Positions 19,073 to 28,864 of a stretch of 64,000 nt of DNA are shown piece by piece (position 1 is the stretch's first letter; every line of letters starts with the position of its first letter). Made by a program: the position numbers and the translations under genes. The stretch comes from Chitinophagaceae bacterium (GTDB lineage Bacteria > Bacteroidota > Bacteroidia > Chitinophagales > Chitinophagaceae), in NCBI GenBank assembly GCA_947380605.1, contig CANCRO010000001.1, positions 35,478 to 99,477 on the forward strand, given 5' to 3'. Below the pieces are notes generated by a model. That model ran no database searches and had not been told where the DNA came from. It saw nothing but the letters and a program-made list of their open reading frames with translations.

Positions 19073-19816
19073 ATGACACAATTTGCGCACGATAATGTGG
19101 TCCCTCAGCAGGATTCTACGCTTTCAAAAAAAGAACAGGTAGCAGACATGTTTGACCATATTGCCTACCGATATGATTTTTTGAACCGCTTTTTAAGTGG
19201 CGGAATCGATATTTTATGGCGAAAAAAGGCCATTAGGCAACTTAAAAACTTAGACCCCAAAATAATACTAGATGTGGCAACCGGAACGGCAGATGTTGCT
19301 ATTATGACAGCAGGAATTTTACAACCCGAAAAAATAATAGGAATAGATATCAGTGAAGGCATGCTCAATTTTGGTAGAAAAAAAATTGAAAAACTTGGCC
19401 TTGAAAAAATAATTGAATTATTAAAAGGGGATTGTGAGACAATAAATGCAGCTGATAATTCGTTTGATGCAGTTACCGTAGCTTTTGGCGTTCGAAATTT
19501 TCAACATTTAGAAAAGGGGTTAAAAGAAATTTTAAGAGTACTGAAGCCAGGAGGGAAATTAGTTGTTTTAGAATTCAGCCAACCTAAAACAATTGTGGTG
19601 AAGCCTTTATACAAATTGTATATGAACGTGGTGGCTCCTGGAATGGGAAAATTGTTTTCAAAAAACCGCGATGCTTATAAATATCTAGATGAATCAATTA
19701 AAAAATTTCCCGAAGGAAAAAATTTTACGATTATCTTAGATAACCTCGGATACATCAACACTTATTGTAAACCTCTGAGTTTTGGAATATGCAGCATTTA
19801 TTGCGGAGAAAAATAA
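19073..19816 (+). CDS. ubiE: Demethylmenaquinone methyltransferase (UbiE/MenG)
   Basis: A 247-residue SAM-dependent methyltransferase that makes menaquinone from demethylmenaquinone, the respiratory quinone expected in Bacteroidota. The N-terminal segment VADMFDHIAYRYDFLNRFLS and the SAM loop LDVATGTADVA (residues 66-76) are diagnostic, as are FGVRNFQHLEKGLKEILRVLKPGG and LEFSQP. The -7 element ends 5 nt before the ATG, predicting a leaderless or nearly leaderless mRNA. The last 28 nt overlap the start of porT, so the two genes are translationally coupled, an arrangement known from other Bacteroidota. Confidence 0.95.
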   Translation: MTQFAHDNVVPQQDSTLSKKEQVADMFDHIAYRYDFLNRFLSGGIDILWRKKAIRQLKNLDPKIILDVATGTADVAIMTAGILQPEKIIGIDISEGMLNFGRKKIEKLGLEKIIELLKGDCETINAADNSFDAVTVAFGVRNFQHLEKGLKEILRVLKPGGKLVVLEFSQPKTIVVKPLYKLYMNVVAPGMGKLFSKNRDAYKYLDESIKKFPEGKNFTIILDNLGYINTYCKPLSFGICSIYCGEK

Positions 19817-20523
19817 TTTACTGTATTCTTTTATTATTGATTGGCTCTTCTAGAGGAATTGCCCAACTGCGCTATGCTACAATGAATTTACCTGATCACG
19901 ATAACAAAACTTACCACTTTGGAATCAATCTAGGTATGAACAGATCCCATTTTAATTTTACCCACCATCCTCAGTTTCTATATCAAGATAGTGTTAACGT
20001 TATCGAGAGTATCAATAGTACCGGTATTAATTTAGCTTGGTTGGTCAATTTAAATTTAAGTGAACACTTTGATTTAAGGACTTATCCACTCAACCTTACT
20101 TTCAGTGAGAAAGCATTTCAATACACCCTTAAATATCCAGACTTACCAGTTGGTGAAGATACCATCACTACTAAAAAAGTTCAATCCATTACTTTAAATT
20201 TTCCTTTTCAATTAAAATTTAGCAGCGATCGAATAGATAACTTAAAAGTGTATACGATAGCTGGAGTAAAGTTTGATTACGATATGGCCTCCAATGCTGG
20301 AAAAAGTAATGCTGAAGGTTTAATAAAACTCAATAAACTAGATTACAGTATTGAGGGTGGCATTGGATTCCATATATACTACCCTTATTTCGTATTGTCA
20401 CCTGAGTTAAAAGTAAGTTGGGGACTAAGCAATTTACATAGTAGGGATCCATCATTAATATTTTCAAGCAATTTTGACAAAATATATTCCCGAATGATTT
20501 CTTTTTCACTGATCGTTGAATAA
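19789..20523 (+). CDS. porT: PorT-family outer-membrane protein of the type IX secretion system
   Basis: A 244-residue exported protein. Residues 1-26 form a signal peptide (hydrophobic IIYCILLLLIGSS, cleavage after GIAQ). The mature part has alternating amphipathic strands (FGINLGMNRSHFNF, INLAWLVNLNLSEHFDLR, VLSPELKVSWGL), ending SFSLIVE, consistent with an eight-stranded beta-barrel of the PorT family. PorT is needed for type IX secretion and gliding in Bacteroidota, and in that phylum it commonly follows ubiE, as here. The start overlaps ubiE by 28 nt. PorT-family barrels also occur outside T9SS, so the specific role rests on the neighbourhood. Confidence 0.82.
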   Translation: MQHLLRRKIIYCILLLLIGSSRGIAQLRYATMNLPDHDNKTYHFGINLGMNRSHFNFTHHPQFLYQDSVNVIESINSTGINLAWLVNLNLSEHFDLRTYPLNLTFSEKAFQYTLKYPDLPVGEDTITTKKVQSITLNFPFQLKFSSDRIDNLKVYTIAGVKFDYDMASNAGKSNAEGLIKLNKLDYSIEGGIGFHIYYPYFVLSPELKVSWGLSNLHSRDPSLIFSSNFDKIYSRMISFSLIVE

Positions 20524-20594
20524 TCAATTTGATAGAATAATAATTATTACCAAAACCCTGTATAAGATTATCATTATTCAACAAATTCAAGTTA

Positions 20595-22295
20595 CTAATA
20601 CGCTCTTCTTATAAAATTTAAGCGAACGCCTACCGTGAATAAGGTAGAATTATTTGTATACTTTTCAGATTTGATAGCATAATTATTTTGTTGTGCTGAA
20701 AAATCAATAAATAAATTTTCTTTCCATTCATAAGAAATAAGTAAAAGACTATTAAAACTAGTCACCTTTCTTCCAATGCCTAAAAAATATCCATAGTCCC
20801 CTTTTCTAGTTGAATAAAGTAACAATGGATTACTTCCGAAGTTTCTTTTACCTAAACTATCAATACCCTGAAAGTAATAGATGAGTTTTGTTTGAATTAG
20901 CAAACGTGGAATTGGTTGAAAATTAAGAATGGCAATGTATTCTTGAAAATTTGCACCCAAAGGATGTGCTAACAATTGATTGTAGTGAGTATAATTAGCA
21001 ACAGCAAAACGATGGGAATAAGTAAAGGGTCTAACTCTATTAGTTTCCAACTGCAGGTCAAGTGATGGCACCCCCAATATATTAATATATTTTAGTCCCA
21101 ACTGTAAACCCCATTTATTCGACCAGCTACCATTGTCGGCTTTTACTTGTTTTAAATTAAATTCATCTAGTAACAACTGGCCGTATAGCTGAAATCGGTT
21201 GACCAAATTTGCTTTAAAGTCAATACCAGCCAAGGCGTTATCTGGACTGCCTATAGATCCCTCTACATGACGATAAAAAATAATTGGGTTAAGGTATTGA
21301 AAATCAAAATGATTTACTCTCCCAAAAATAATCCCTTCAAATAAACCTATGTTCAACCACTTAGTTACATTCATACTTAAATGATGCATCGCAGCATACT
21401 TTCTGTCTAGCAAAGTATCTCTTCGTTTTGAAAACTGAGACTCTAATTCCATAAATAAATTCTGGAAATTAAATTTCCAAATTTTAGTATTGAGCTTTGC
21501 AAATAAATAACTGTTGGCATTATCACTTAGAAATAAACTTCTATAACCATTACCAATAAAATTTTTATCATAACCAAACTGTATATCAATATACTTAGCG
21601 GCATTCAATGTGATATACCCTCTTCCATCAAAGTAATCAATGCCACTGGTTTTATAATTTTGGTAATATCCACCACCAGGAACTGAGCGGACATCCAACA
21701 CTTTTTGTTGAAAAAATTTAGGTCCGCGCTCTTGGTTATCAGTAATACTGGTAAAAAAACCAATCTTATTTGCAATCCTTCCTCTTAGATTAAGACCGCG
21801 AGTGTTCAAATACAATTGGTCTTTATTTCCCTTTTCAGTTCCAAGCATTCCATATAATATTGGATTAACCGCTAGAAAAAAATTGTGCTGATTGACTTCT
21901 AATAAATTGGCCTTTGTTTTATAGAGACTCTTTAATAAAGGCTTAGCACTCAAAAAACTTTCTTTTGAACCGCTTACCCATTCTTGATTATTCATCAAAA
22001 TCCGGAGCATATTATATTGATCTACCTTACTGAGTGAGGGGCCGTTTTCTCCAATAGATAAAAATCCTGAAGCCCTATAGAGACTGTCTATCTTCTCAAT
22101 TCGGTCAACTATAAAGTGTCGATTAAAAGGCTTTATGGTTGAGAAATTGATCTCCCTACCTACTGGCTGCATTATTTCCAACCGGTCTAATAATTGATAA
22201 GCCTTATCTCCTTGAGGTAAATAAGTAGATTGGGCGGCTAAAAAAGTAGGTAAAATAAAAAATAATAAATTGGATAAGCTTTTAATAATTTGCAT
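20595..22295 (-). CDS. Outer-membrane beta-barrel protein, Wzi/RemB-like
   Basis: A 566-residue exported protein with signal peptide at residues 1-21 (LLFFILPTFLAAQ). It has a periplasmic-type N-terminal segment (LLDRLEIMQPVGREINFSTIKP) followed by a long series of beta-strands, closing with LFTVGVRLNFIRRAY, whose C-terminal aromatic suits barrel insertion. The segments GSPDNALAGIDFKANLV and LYGQLLLDEFNLKQ are typical of the capsule-assembly Wzi-like family of Bacteroidota, which includes proteins annotated as gliding protein RemB. No adjacent capsule genes exist on this side, although the glycosyltransferase cluster lies about 7 kb downstream. The exact role is uncertain. Confidence 0.72.
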   Translation of the reverse strand: MQIIKSLSNLLFFILPTFLAAQSTYLPQGDKAYQLLDRLEIMQPVGREINFSTIKPFNRHFIVDRIEKIDSLYRASGFLSIGENGPSLSKVDQYNMLRILMNNQEWVSGSKESFLSAKPLLKSLYKTKANLLEVNQHNFFLAVNPILYGMLGTEKGNKDQLYLNTRGLNLRGRIANKIGFFTSITDNQERGPKFFQQKVLDVRSVPGGGYYQNYKTSGIDYFDGRGYITLNAAKYIDIQFGYDKNFIGNGYRSLFLSDNANSYLFAKLNTKIWKFNFQNLFMELESQFSKRRDTLLDRKYAAMHHLSMNVTKWLNIGLFEGIIFGRVNHFDFQYLNPIIFYRHVEGSIGSPDNALAGIDFKANLVNRFQLYGQLLLDEFNLKQVKADNGSWSNKWGLQLGLKYINILGVPSLDLQLETNRVRPFTYSHRFAVANYTHYNQLLAHPLGANFQEYIAILNFQPIPRLLIQTKLIYYFQGIDSLGKRNFGSNPLLLYSTRKGDYGYFLGIGRKVTSFNSLLLISYEWKENLFIDFSAQQNNYAIKSEKYTNNSTLFTVGVRLNFIRRAY

Positions 22296-22354
22296 CGTAG
22301 TTTTTTAGTAGAGGGAATCTTTAGAAACTTAAATATATATAAATATTTTAATAT

Positions 22355-23695
22355 ATGAGTAAATACCTTATTAAAAATATTAGCATAGTCAATGAAGGGA
22401 AAATTGAACAGCTGGACTTGCTAATCAACGGAGAAAGGATAGAGAAAATAGGAAATCAACTTTCAGAAAAAGGCAAAGTGACAGAAATAAATGGAGATGG
22501 GAAGCATCTATTACCTGGCGCAATTGACGACCAAGTCCATTTTAGGGAACCTGGCCTTACCCATAAAGCAACCATTTATAGTGAAAGTAAAGCCGCTGTT
22601 GCTGGGGGTACAACCAGTTTTATGGAAATGCCGAATACAATTCCCAACGCACTTACTCCAGCATTACTAGAAGACAAATATCAAATAGCTGCTCAGGGTT
22701 CTCTAGCTAACTACTCGTTTTTTATGGGAGTAAGTAATACCAATGCAGAAGAAGTGCTAAAAGTAAATCAACACAAAGCCAACATTTGTGGTGTAAAAAT
22801 TTTTATGGGTGCTAGCACTGGAAATATGCTTGTGGATAATTTTGGAACACTTGAAAAAATATTTAGGGAATCTGAGTTACTCATTGCAACTCATTGTGAA
22901 GATGAAAAAATCATTAAAGAAAATTATGAAAGGATAAAAAAAGAAAAAGGCGTACTAACTGCTTCAGACCACGCATTAATCAGAGATGACAATGCCTGTT
23001 ATGAATCATCACTCACTGCAATTCAAATCGCTAAAAAATACAACACCCGACTACACATTTTGCATATTAGTACTGAAAAAGAAATTCAGTTATTTGGCAA
23101 TATGTTACCATTAAAAGATAAAAGAATTACCTCCGAAGTATGTGTGCATCACCTACATTTTACTGCTGATGACTACAATCAACTAGGTTATAAAATAAAA
23201 TGTAATCCTGCAATTAAATCACCCAATAATAAAGAGGCCTTATGGAAAGCTTTGTTGGACGACCATTTGGACGTAATTGCTACAGACCATGCACCACATT
23301 TACTTACAGAAAAATCGGGCGAATATGAGCAGGCACATTCAGGATTACCCCTCGTTCAACATTCAATGTTATTAATGCTTCATTACCATCAATTGGGTAA
23401 GATTAGTCTTGAAAAAATAGTTCAAAAAATGAGTCATTCCGTAGCTGAATGTTTCCACATAGAAAATAGAGGTTACATCAGGGAAGGCTATTATGCAGAC
23501 CTTGTAATAGCGAACTTACAAAAGACCACTACTGCAAAGAAAGAAAATCTTTTATACAAATGTGGATGGAGTCCATTAGAAGGTTTTGAGTTTCCTGCAC
23601 AGATTGAGAAGACTTTTGTAAACGGAACAATGGTTTATGATAATGGAATTTGGAATGAGGCAAACAAGGGAAAAAGAATGACATTTAAACATTAG
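22355..23695 (+). CDS. pyrC: Dihydroorotase
   Basis: A 446-residue class I cyclic amidohydrolase, third step of pyrimidine synthesis (carbamoyl-aspartate to dihydroorotate). The first metal motif reads DDQVHFREPGLTHKA (residues 58-72): the usual HxH is QxH, with only His62 and Arg64 kept, a substitution I recall as normal in Bacteroidota dihydroorotases. The carboxylated lysine is Lys148 in GVKIFMGAS. Further ligands are in THCEDEKII and HILHISTEKE, and Asp in ATDHAPHL. Amidohydrolases such as allantoinase are possible alternatives, but SGLPLVQHS and the length favour PyrC. pyrD lies about 19 kb away in this window. Confidence 0.9.
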   Translation: MSKYLIKNISIVNEGKIEQLDLLINGERIEKIGNQLSEKGKVTEINGDGKHLLPGAIDDQVHFREPGLTHKATIYSESKAAVAGGTTSFMEMPNTIPNALTPALLEDKYQIAAQGSLANYSFFMGVSNTNAEEVLKVNQHKANICGVKIFMGASTGNMLVDNFGTLEKIFRESELLIATHCEDEKIIKENYERIKKEKGVLTASDHALIRDDNACYESSLTAIQIAKKYNTRLHILHISTEKEIQLFGNMLPLKDKRITSEVCVHHLHFTADDYNQLGYKIKCNPAIKSPNNKEALWKALLDDHLDVIATDHAPHLLTEKSGEYEQAHSGLPLVQHSMLLMLHYHQLGKISLEKIVQKMSHSVAECFHIENRGYIREGYYADLVIANLQKTTTAKKENLLYKCGWSPLEGFEFPAQIEKTFVNGTMVYDNGIWNEANKGKRMTFKH

Positions 23696-23793
23696 TTGCT
23701 ACAATTGAATACAATAAAACCCTTTTTAGATTTAGACATATTCTACTAAACCTGAATAGCTGATACGCTAAAAATTGCTATTATTCTCGCAGC

Positions 23794-25110
23794 ATGGAAA
23801 TAGATAAAACAACCCTAAGCGACCTTTCCCTGATTGACACCGAAGGTGAATTTTCGGTATTTCATCACCTCAATTTATGCCGAACAATAGGCGGTAGAGA
23901 TCAGCTGTTTGAAAATTTTAAGCGCCCTTTAAAAAGCATTGAAGAAATAGAAGGGGTTCAACAAACCTTACAAGCTATTTTAAAAAATTTGGAATTATGG
24001 CCTAATCAAATTAGCAATGGTTCAATCATGATGATTGAAAAATTCTATCAAACCTCTGTTGAATTAATTCCCAAAGATCCATCCAAGATTAGTGCGCATA
24101 GTTATAAATTATTTAACCGAGCAGACTATTCACTAGTGGAATACTCTGTAGGACATAGTTTTGATTTTATAAAAGGAATGCAGCAGTTAATCAATATTTT
24201 TTTAACTCCCCAATCTCCTGTACCAATAAAAAAAGTATTATCAGCTGTTAAAGCTATCATCGAACATAATGAATTCGCAATCATAAATAATAATAATAAA
24301 GCAACGAATCTTTCTATCGCTCAACAATTGCATTTAGGCCATTTTCTTAAATATCAATTCAAAAGAAATATGCAAGAGTTGCTCAATTATTATGCTCAAC
24401 TAGATGCCTGGTATGGTATGGCAATGGCAGTTAAAGAGTTTCATTTAAATTTTCCTGCATTGGTAGAAATAGATCGCCCATTTCTACAAGCAAAAGGTCT
24501 TTACCATCTACAATTAAATAGCCCCACTGGGTATGACTTAAGCCTTGACGAACAGAGTAATTTTTTATTTTTAACTGGTGCTAATATGGCTGGTAAAAGC
24601 ACCCTTATTAAATCGGTAGGCACGGCTGTATTTTTAGCTCATATTGGAATGGGAGTTCCTGCAAAAAATATGAAATTAAGTCTCTTCGATGGTTTACTTA
24701 GTAATATCAATGTAACGGACAACTTGCTTAAAGGAGAAAGTTATTTTTACAACGAAGTGCATCGTATTAAGTCGACAGTAGAAAAAATTTCTGATGGAAG
24801 AAAATGGCTTATTTTAATAGATGAACTATTTAAGGGGACCAATGTAGAAGATGCGATGAAATGCTCCACCACCGTCATTAAAGGATTACTTAAAATGAAA
24901 AACTCTTTGTTCATTTTATCTACCCATCTCTATGAAATAGGCGACGAACTTAAAATTTTTCCAAATATTCGTTTTAATTATTTTGAAACTTTAGTAAAGG
25001 GAGATCAACTATTTTTTAACTATCAATTGAAAGAAGGAATCAGTGTTGATCGTTTGGGTTACTTTATATTAAAAAAAGAAGGCGTAGTTGAATTGCTAGA
25101 AAAATTATAA
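23794..25110 (+). CDS. MutS-family ATPase, short form
   Basis: A 438-residue protein with only the core/lever and ATPase parts of MutS. Walker A is GANMAGKS at residues 262-269, and Walker B is the IDELFKGTN segment. The signature helix LLKGESYFYNEVHRI and the HLYEIGDEL region follow. The mismatch-recognition domain with its Phe-x-Glu motif is absent, as is a Smr nuclease tail, so it is neither MutS nor MutS2. Similar stand-alone genes are common in Bacteroidota and often annotated as DNA mismatch repair protein MutS; their role is not established and could be recombination or DNA-structure sensing. A weak -7 box, TATTCTCG, ends 4 nt before the ATG. Confidence 0.85.
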   Translation: MEIDKTTLSDLSLIDTEGEFSVFHHLNLCRTIGGRDQLFENFKRPLKSIEEIEGVQQTLQAILKNLELWPNQISNGSIMMIEKFYQTSVELIPKDPSKISAHSYKLFNRADYSLVEYSVGHSFDFIKGMQQLINIFLTPQSPVPIKKVLSAVKAIIEHNEFAIINNNNKATNLSIAQQLHLGHFLKYQFKRNMQELLNYYAQLDAWYGMAMAVKEFHLNFPALVEIDRPFLQAKGLYHLQLNSPTGYDLSLDEQSNFLFLTGANMAGKSTLIKSVGTAVFLAHIGMGVPAKNMKLSLFDGLLSNINVTDNLLKGESYFYNEVHRIKSTVEKISDGRKWLILIDELFKGTNVEDAMKCSTTVIKGLLKMKNSLFILSTHLYEIGDELKIFPNIRFNYFETLVKGDQLFFNYQLKEGISVDRLGYFILKKEGVVELLEKL

Positions 25111-25328
25111 TTCAACTGAGGGTATTTTACAACACCCTGTCAAAATTTAACCGATCAATTTGTAATAAATTGTATAAATAATCAGCTGTTTACTTGGATT
25201 CAGGATCCTTTCAAAAACAATAGATTCAACGAAGTCAATACAAACAGCCTGCTAAAGACAACAGTGATCATTAGGTAATTGGGTACTAGCTCATGGTAAA
25301 TATCTGTCTGCTTATTGCCTAATCAATG

Positions 25329-25336
25329 TAAATTTG
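25329..25336 (+). promoter_or_regulatory. -7 element TAAATTTG
   Basis: A perfect TAnnTTTG, 25 nt before the ATG of the ABC exporter. A purine-rich AGAAGG just ahead of the start could be a ribosome binding site. Confidence 0.6.
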
Positions 25337-25361
25337 CAACTAATAAAGAAAGAAGGGGCCT

Positions 25362-27164
25362 ATGTTGAGTTTTTTAAGAATATTTAAATACATACACATT
25401 CCAAGAAAAAAACTGGTATTATACCTTTTTTTTACCACCTTGGCTACGCTATTCTCACTGCTTTCCATCAATGCTTTAGCCCCTTTCATGAACATCATTT
25501 TTAAGACAGATAGTTCAATTCCTGGTGTTAAAGCAAAATCATTAGGTAGATTTAATGACTTTTTTCAATTGTTGATTAATGACCATGGTTCTCTCTATGC
25601 TCTTGGGGTCATTTGCGCTTTGATGATTTTTTCAATTTTGCTTAAAAATCTTTTTGTATATCTATCTCTATATATTTCAACACCCGTTCGAAGCCAAATT
25701 TTAGCAGATTTTCGATTAAGATTATACACCAAAATTTTACAATTACCCGTCGGTTTTTTTACAGAACAAAAAAAGGGAGACTTAATGAGTCGGATGACTG
25801 GAGACATTAACGAAGTCCAGGGTTCTATTTTTACCGCCTTAGAGGGATTAGTGAAAGACCCGCTGATCATTATTTCTTTTTTAATTTCAATGATTGTACT
25901 AAGTCCTCAGCTTTCCTTATTTCTTCTTATATTTTTGCCGATAACCGCCTTATTTATTGGTAAAATTAGCAAGCGATTAAAAAAACAATCCACTGCACAC
26001 TCAGTAGCACAAGGTGAAAATATATCACACGTAGAAGAAACGCTTAGTAGTATAAAAGTTATTAAAGCATTTAGAGCAGAGGAAAGGATGCTCAATAAAT
26101 TTAGTGAAGGCAATGAGAAACTTTTTTCATTGTTAAATAAAATGACACTACGTCGTGATTTAGCGAGCCCTATTACAGAAGTATTAGGTGTAACGGTACT
26201 TTGCGCTATTCTATATATCGGAGGTCGATTTGTTTTTAGTGAAGGGGCCCAGCTTACAGGGGGTGATTTGATGGCATTTATTTTATTGTTTGCAATGATT
26301 ATTAATCCAGCAAAAAACTTATCGACTACCATTTCTAGTATGCAAAAAGGAATGGGGGCTGTTGAGAGAATTGAAGAGATTTTAAATGCCCCTATACAGG
26401 TAGAAGAAAAAGCCAATGCAACAATTTTAAAAGGCTTTAATCAATCGATTGAATTTAAAAATGTAAGTTTTAGTTACGATGAAAAAACTATTCTGAAGAA
26501 TATCAGTTTTGTAATTGAAAAAGGTAAAACAGTTGCTTTAGTAGGATCCTCTGGGGCTGGAAAATCAACCTTAGCAGATCTTATACCCCGCTTTCATGAT
26601 GTAAGTGAGGGAGCTATTTTAATTGATGGAATAAATATCAAAGACTTTACTCTTCAATCGCTTCGCCAACAAATGAGCATAGTAACTCAGGAAGCCATTT
26701 TATTTAATGATTCTATTGCAAACAATATTGCTTTAGGTAATATCAATGCTTCCAAGGAAGAAATCACTGAGGCTGCTACCATTGCTAATGCACACCAATT
26801 TATTCAACGCAAGGAGGATAAATATGGTACTAATATTGGCGACCGAGGAATGAAGCTAAGTGGTGGTGAACGTCAACGGATTACCATTGCCAGAGCAGTA
26901 TTACAAAACCCTCCGATATTAATTCTTGATGAAGCCACTTCCTCACTAGACACTGAGAGCGAACGTTTAGTACAAGATGCTATTGTTAACTTAATGCAAG
27001 ATCGAACGTCCTTAGTGATCGCCCACCGACTGAGTACCATCAGTAATGCAGATGAAATTATTGTATTACAACAAGGATCCATCATTGAAAGAGGTACCCA
27101 TGATTCCTTAATCTCCCAAAACGGTTTTTATAAAAAATTGGTGGAAATGCAAGAAATAAAATAA
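25362..27164 (+). CDS. ABC exporter, MsbA-like half transporter
   Basis: A 600-residue type IV ABC exporter with fused domains. Six transmembrane segments occupy about residues 15-320, and the nucleotide-binding domain follows with Walker A GSSGAGKS at 395-402, Q-loop in IVTQEAILF, signature LSGGERQR near 499-506, Walker B ILILDEATSS and the AHRLST switch His. It would work as a homodimer. Similarity by eye is to MsbA/lipid A flippases and related lipid or peptide exporters. It sits two genes before the glycosyltransferase cluster, which supports an envelope substrate (inference). It has its own promoter. Confidence 0.9.
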   Translation: MLSFLRIFKYIHIPRKKLVLYLFFTTLATLFSLLSINALAPFMNIIFKTDSSIPGVKAKSLGRFNDFFQLLINDHGSLYALGVICALMIFSILLKNLFVYLSLYISTPVRSQILADFRLRLYTKILQLPVGFFTEQKKGDLMSRMTGDINEVQGSIFTALEGLVKDPLIIISFLISMIVLSPQLSLFLLIFLPITALFIGKISKRLKKQSTAHSVAQGENISHVEETLSSIKVIKAFRAEERMLNKFSEGNEKLFSLLNKMTLRRDLASPITEVLGVTVLCAILYIGGRFVFSEGAQLTGGDLMAFILLFAMIINPAKNLSTTISSMQKGMGAVERIEEILNAPIQVEEKANATILKGFNQSIEFKNVSFSYDEKTILKNISFVIEKGKTVALVGSSGAGKSTLADLIPRFHDVSEGAILIDGINIKDFTLQSLRQQMSIVTQEAILFNDSIANNIALGNINASKEEITEAATIANAHQFIQRKEDKYGTNIGDRGMKLSGGERQRITIARAVLQNPPILILDEATSSLDTESERLVQDAIVNLMQDRTSLVIAHRLSTISNADEIIVLQQGSIIERGTHDSLISQNGFYKKLVEMQEIK

Positions 27165-27231
27165 GTGAATTTTTAGAAAATTGATTGCTTATCTTTCAAT
27201 CAGTTCTTTTAACTATTTTATTCTTTCATTT

Positions 27232-28779
27232 ATGTTAGTAAAAACTTTCGGCAGTGCAGTTTATGGGGTAGAAGCAATTACTATTGCAGTAGAAGTAAAT
27301 ATTAATAATCAAGGGAAATCAGATGCGATCATTGTAGGGCTGCCCGATGGAGCGGTAAAAGAAAGTTTACTTCGAGTAGAAAGTGCCATTAAGGACAATA
27401 ATTTTTTCATGCCGCGCACTAGGCTGATTGTAAACCTTGCCCCTGCAGATATTCGAAAAAGTGGAACTGCTTTTGATCTTCCAATTGCAATGGCCACATT
27501 GGGTGCTAGCGACCAGCTCATCAATCCAGAAAAACTAACCGATTATGTAATAATGGGTGAACTTAGTCTAGACGGCACCGTTAGATCTATTAAAGGTGCG
27601 CTTCCTATCGCTATACAAGCTAGAAAAGAAAACTTCAAAGGACTAATAGTACCAAAACAAAATGCAAGAGAAGCTGCCATGGTAAACAATCTGGCGGTAT
27701 ATGGGGTTGAACACCTCAATGAAGTAATAAATTTTTTTAAAGATGAGACAACGCTCGTACCCACAACAGTCAATACTAGAGATGAATTTGCTTATACGCA
27801 AAGTGATTTTGATATCGACTTTTCTGATGTGAAAGGTCAAGAAAATATAAAAAGGGCCTTAGAGATCGCAGCAGCAGGTGGTCATAATGCGATTTTAATT
27901 GGCCCACCAGGAGCAGGAAAAACAATGCTTGCTAAACGCTTACCCACCATTCTTCCCCCTTTGTCATTGCAGGAAGCATTGGAAACTACAAAAATTCATA
28001 GCGTAGCAGGTAAGTTGCCAGAAAATGCTACCCTCATATCCAAAAGACCTTATAGAAGTCCGCATCATACTATTTCTGATGTAGCGCTGGTGGGTGGTGG
28101 TGGTAATCCACAACCAGGAGAAATTTCATTGGCCCATAATGGTGTATTATTTCTAGATGAACTTCCAGAGTTTAAGCGAACAGTTTTAGAAGTGATGCGA
28201 CAACCAATGGAAGAAAGAAAAGTAACCATCTCAAGAGCAAAGATAGCATTAGAATTTCCCGCTAGCTTTATGCTGATTGCTTCCATGAACCCCTGCCCCT
28301 GCGGATATTTTAACCACCCCGATAAACAATGTACCTGTCCGCCGGGTGCAGTGCAGAAATATTTAAACAAAATTTCAGGTCCTTTATTAGACAGGATTGA
28401 CTTACATGTAGAAGTAACGCCAGTAGCCTTTAGTGAATTGTCATCTACCCAAACCTTTGAAAAAAGTGATCGAATAAGAGAGAGAGTTATAAAAGCAAGG
28501 GACATACAAGTAGATAGATATAAAGATTATGAAGGAGTGTATGCCAATGCACAGATGAGCAGTAAAATGCAAAAAGAATTTTGCGTGATTAATACCGCAA
28601 GTCAAAACCTCATAAAAATTGCGATGGAAAAACTAAATCTTTCCGCCCGTGCATATGATAGAATACTAAAAGTAAGTAGAACCATTGCAGACCTTTGTGC
28701 CAGTGCTGATATGAAGTCGGAGCATCTCGCCGAAGCTATCCAGTATAGAAGTTTAGACAGAGAAGGATGGGGTGGATAA
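27232..28779 (+). CDS. comM: YifB/ComM family AAA+ ATPase (Mg-chelatase-like)
   Basis: A 515-residue protein. The N-terminal Lon S5-like domain (VKTFGSAVYGVEAITIAVEV, VGLPDGAVKES) is followed by the AAA+ Mg-chelatase domain with Walker A GPPGAGKT at residues 224-231, GGGGNPQPGEISLAHNGVLF and Walker B LDELPEF. A Cys-containing insert (NPCPCGYFNHPDKQCTCPP) and the C-terminal helical domain (LSARAYDRILKVSRTIADL) complete the family. ComM is a hexameric branch-migration helicase acting in natural transformation. The start at ATG 27232 (MLVKTFGSA) matches the family; an extension to 27181 adds a hydrophobic stretch not seen in relatives. Confidence 0.94.
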   Translation: MLVKTFGSAVYGVEAITIAVEVNINNQGKSDAIIVGLPDGAVKESLLRVESAIKDNNFFMPRTRLIVNLAPADIRKSGTAFDLPIAMATLGASDQLINPEKLTDYVIMGELSLDGTVRSIKGALPIAIQARKENFKGLIVPKQNAREAAMVNNLAVYGVEHLNEVINFFKDETTLVPTTVNTRDEFAYTQSDFDIDFSDVKGQENIKRALEIAAAGGHNAILIGPPGAGKTMLAKRLPTILPPLSLQEALETTKIHSVAGKLPENATLISKRPYRSPHHTISDVALVGGGGNPQPGEISLAHNGVLFLDELPEFKRTVLEVMRQPMEERKVTISRAKIALEFPASFMLIASMNPCPCGYFNHPDKQCTCPPGAVQKYLNKISGPLLDRIDLHVEVTPVAFSELSSTQTFEKSDRIRERVIKARDIQVDRYKDYEGVYANAQMSSKMQKEFCVINTASQNLIKIAMEKLNLSARAYDRILKVSRTIADLCASADMKSEHLAEAIQYRSLDREGWGG

Positions 28780-28864
28780 AATATAAACTAATAAAATTTC
28801 TACCGTAAACAACAATAAATAAAATAACTTTATAACTCAGTTATATAAAGAAAAAATTGTTGCA

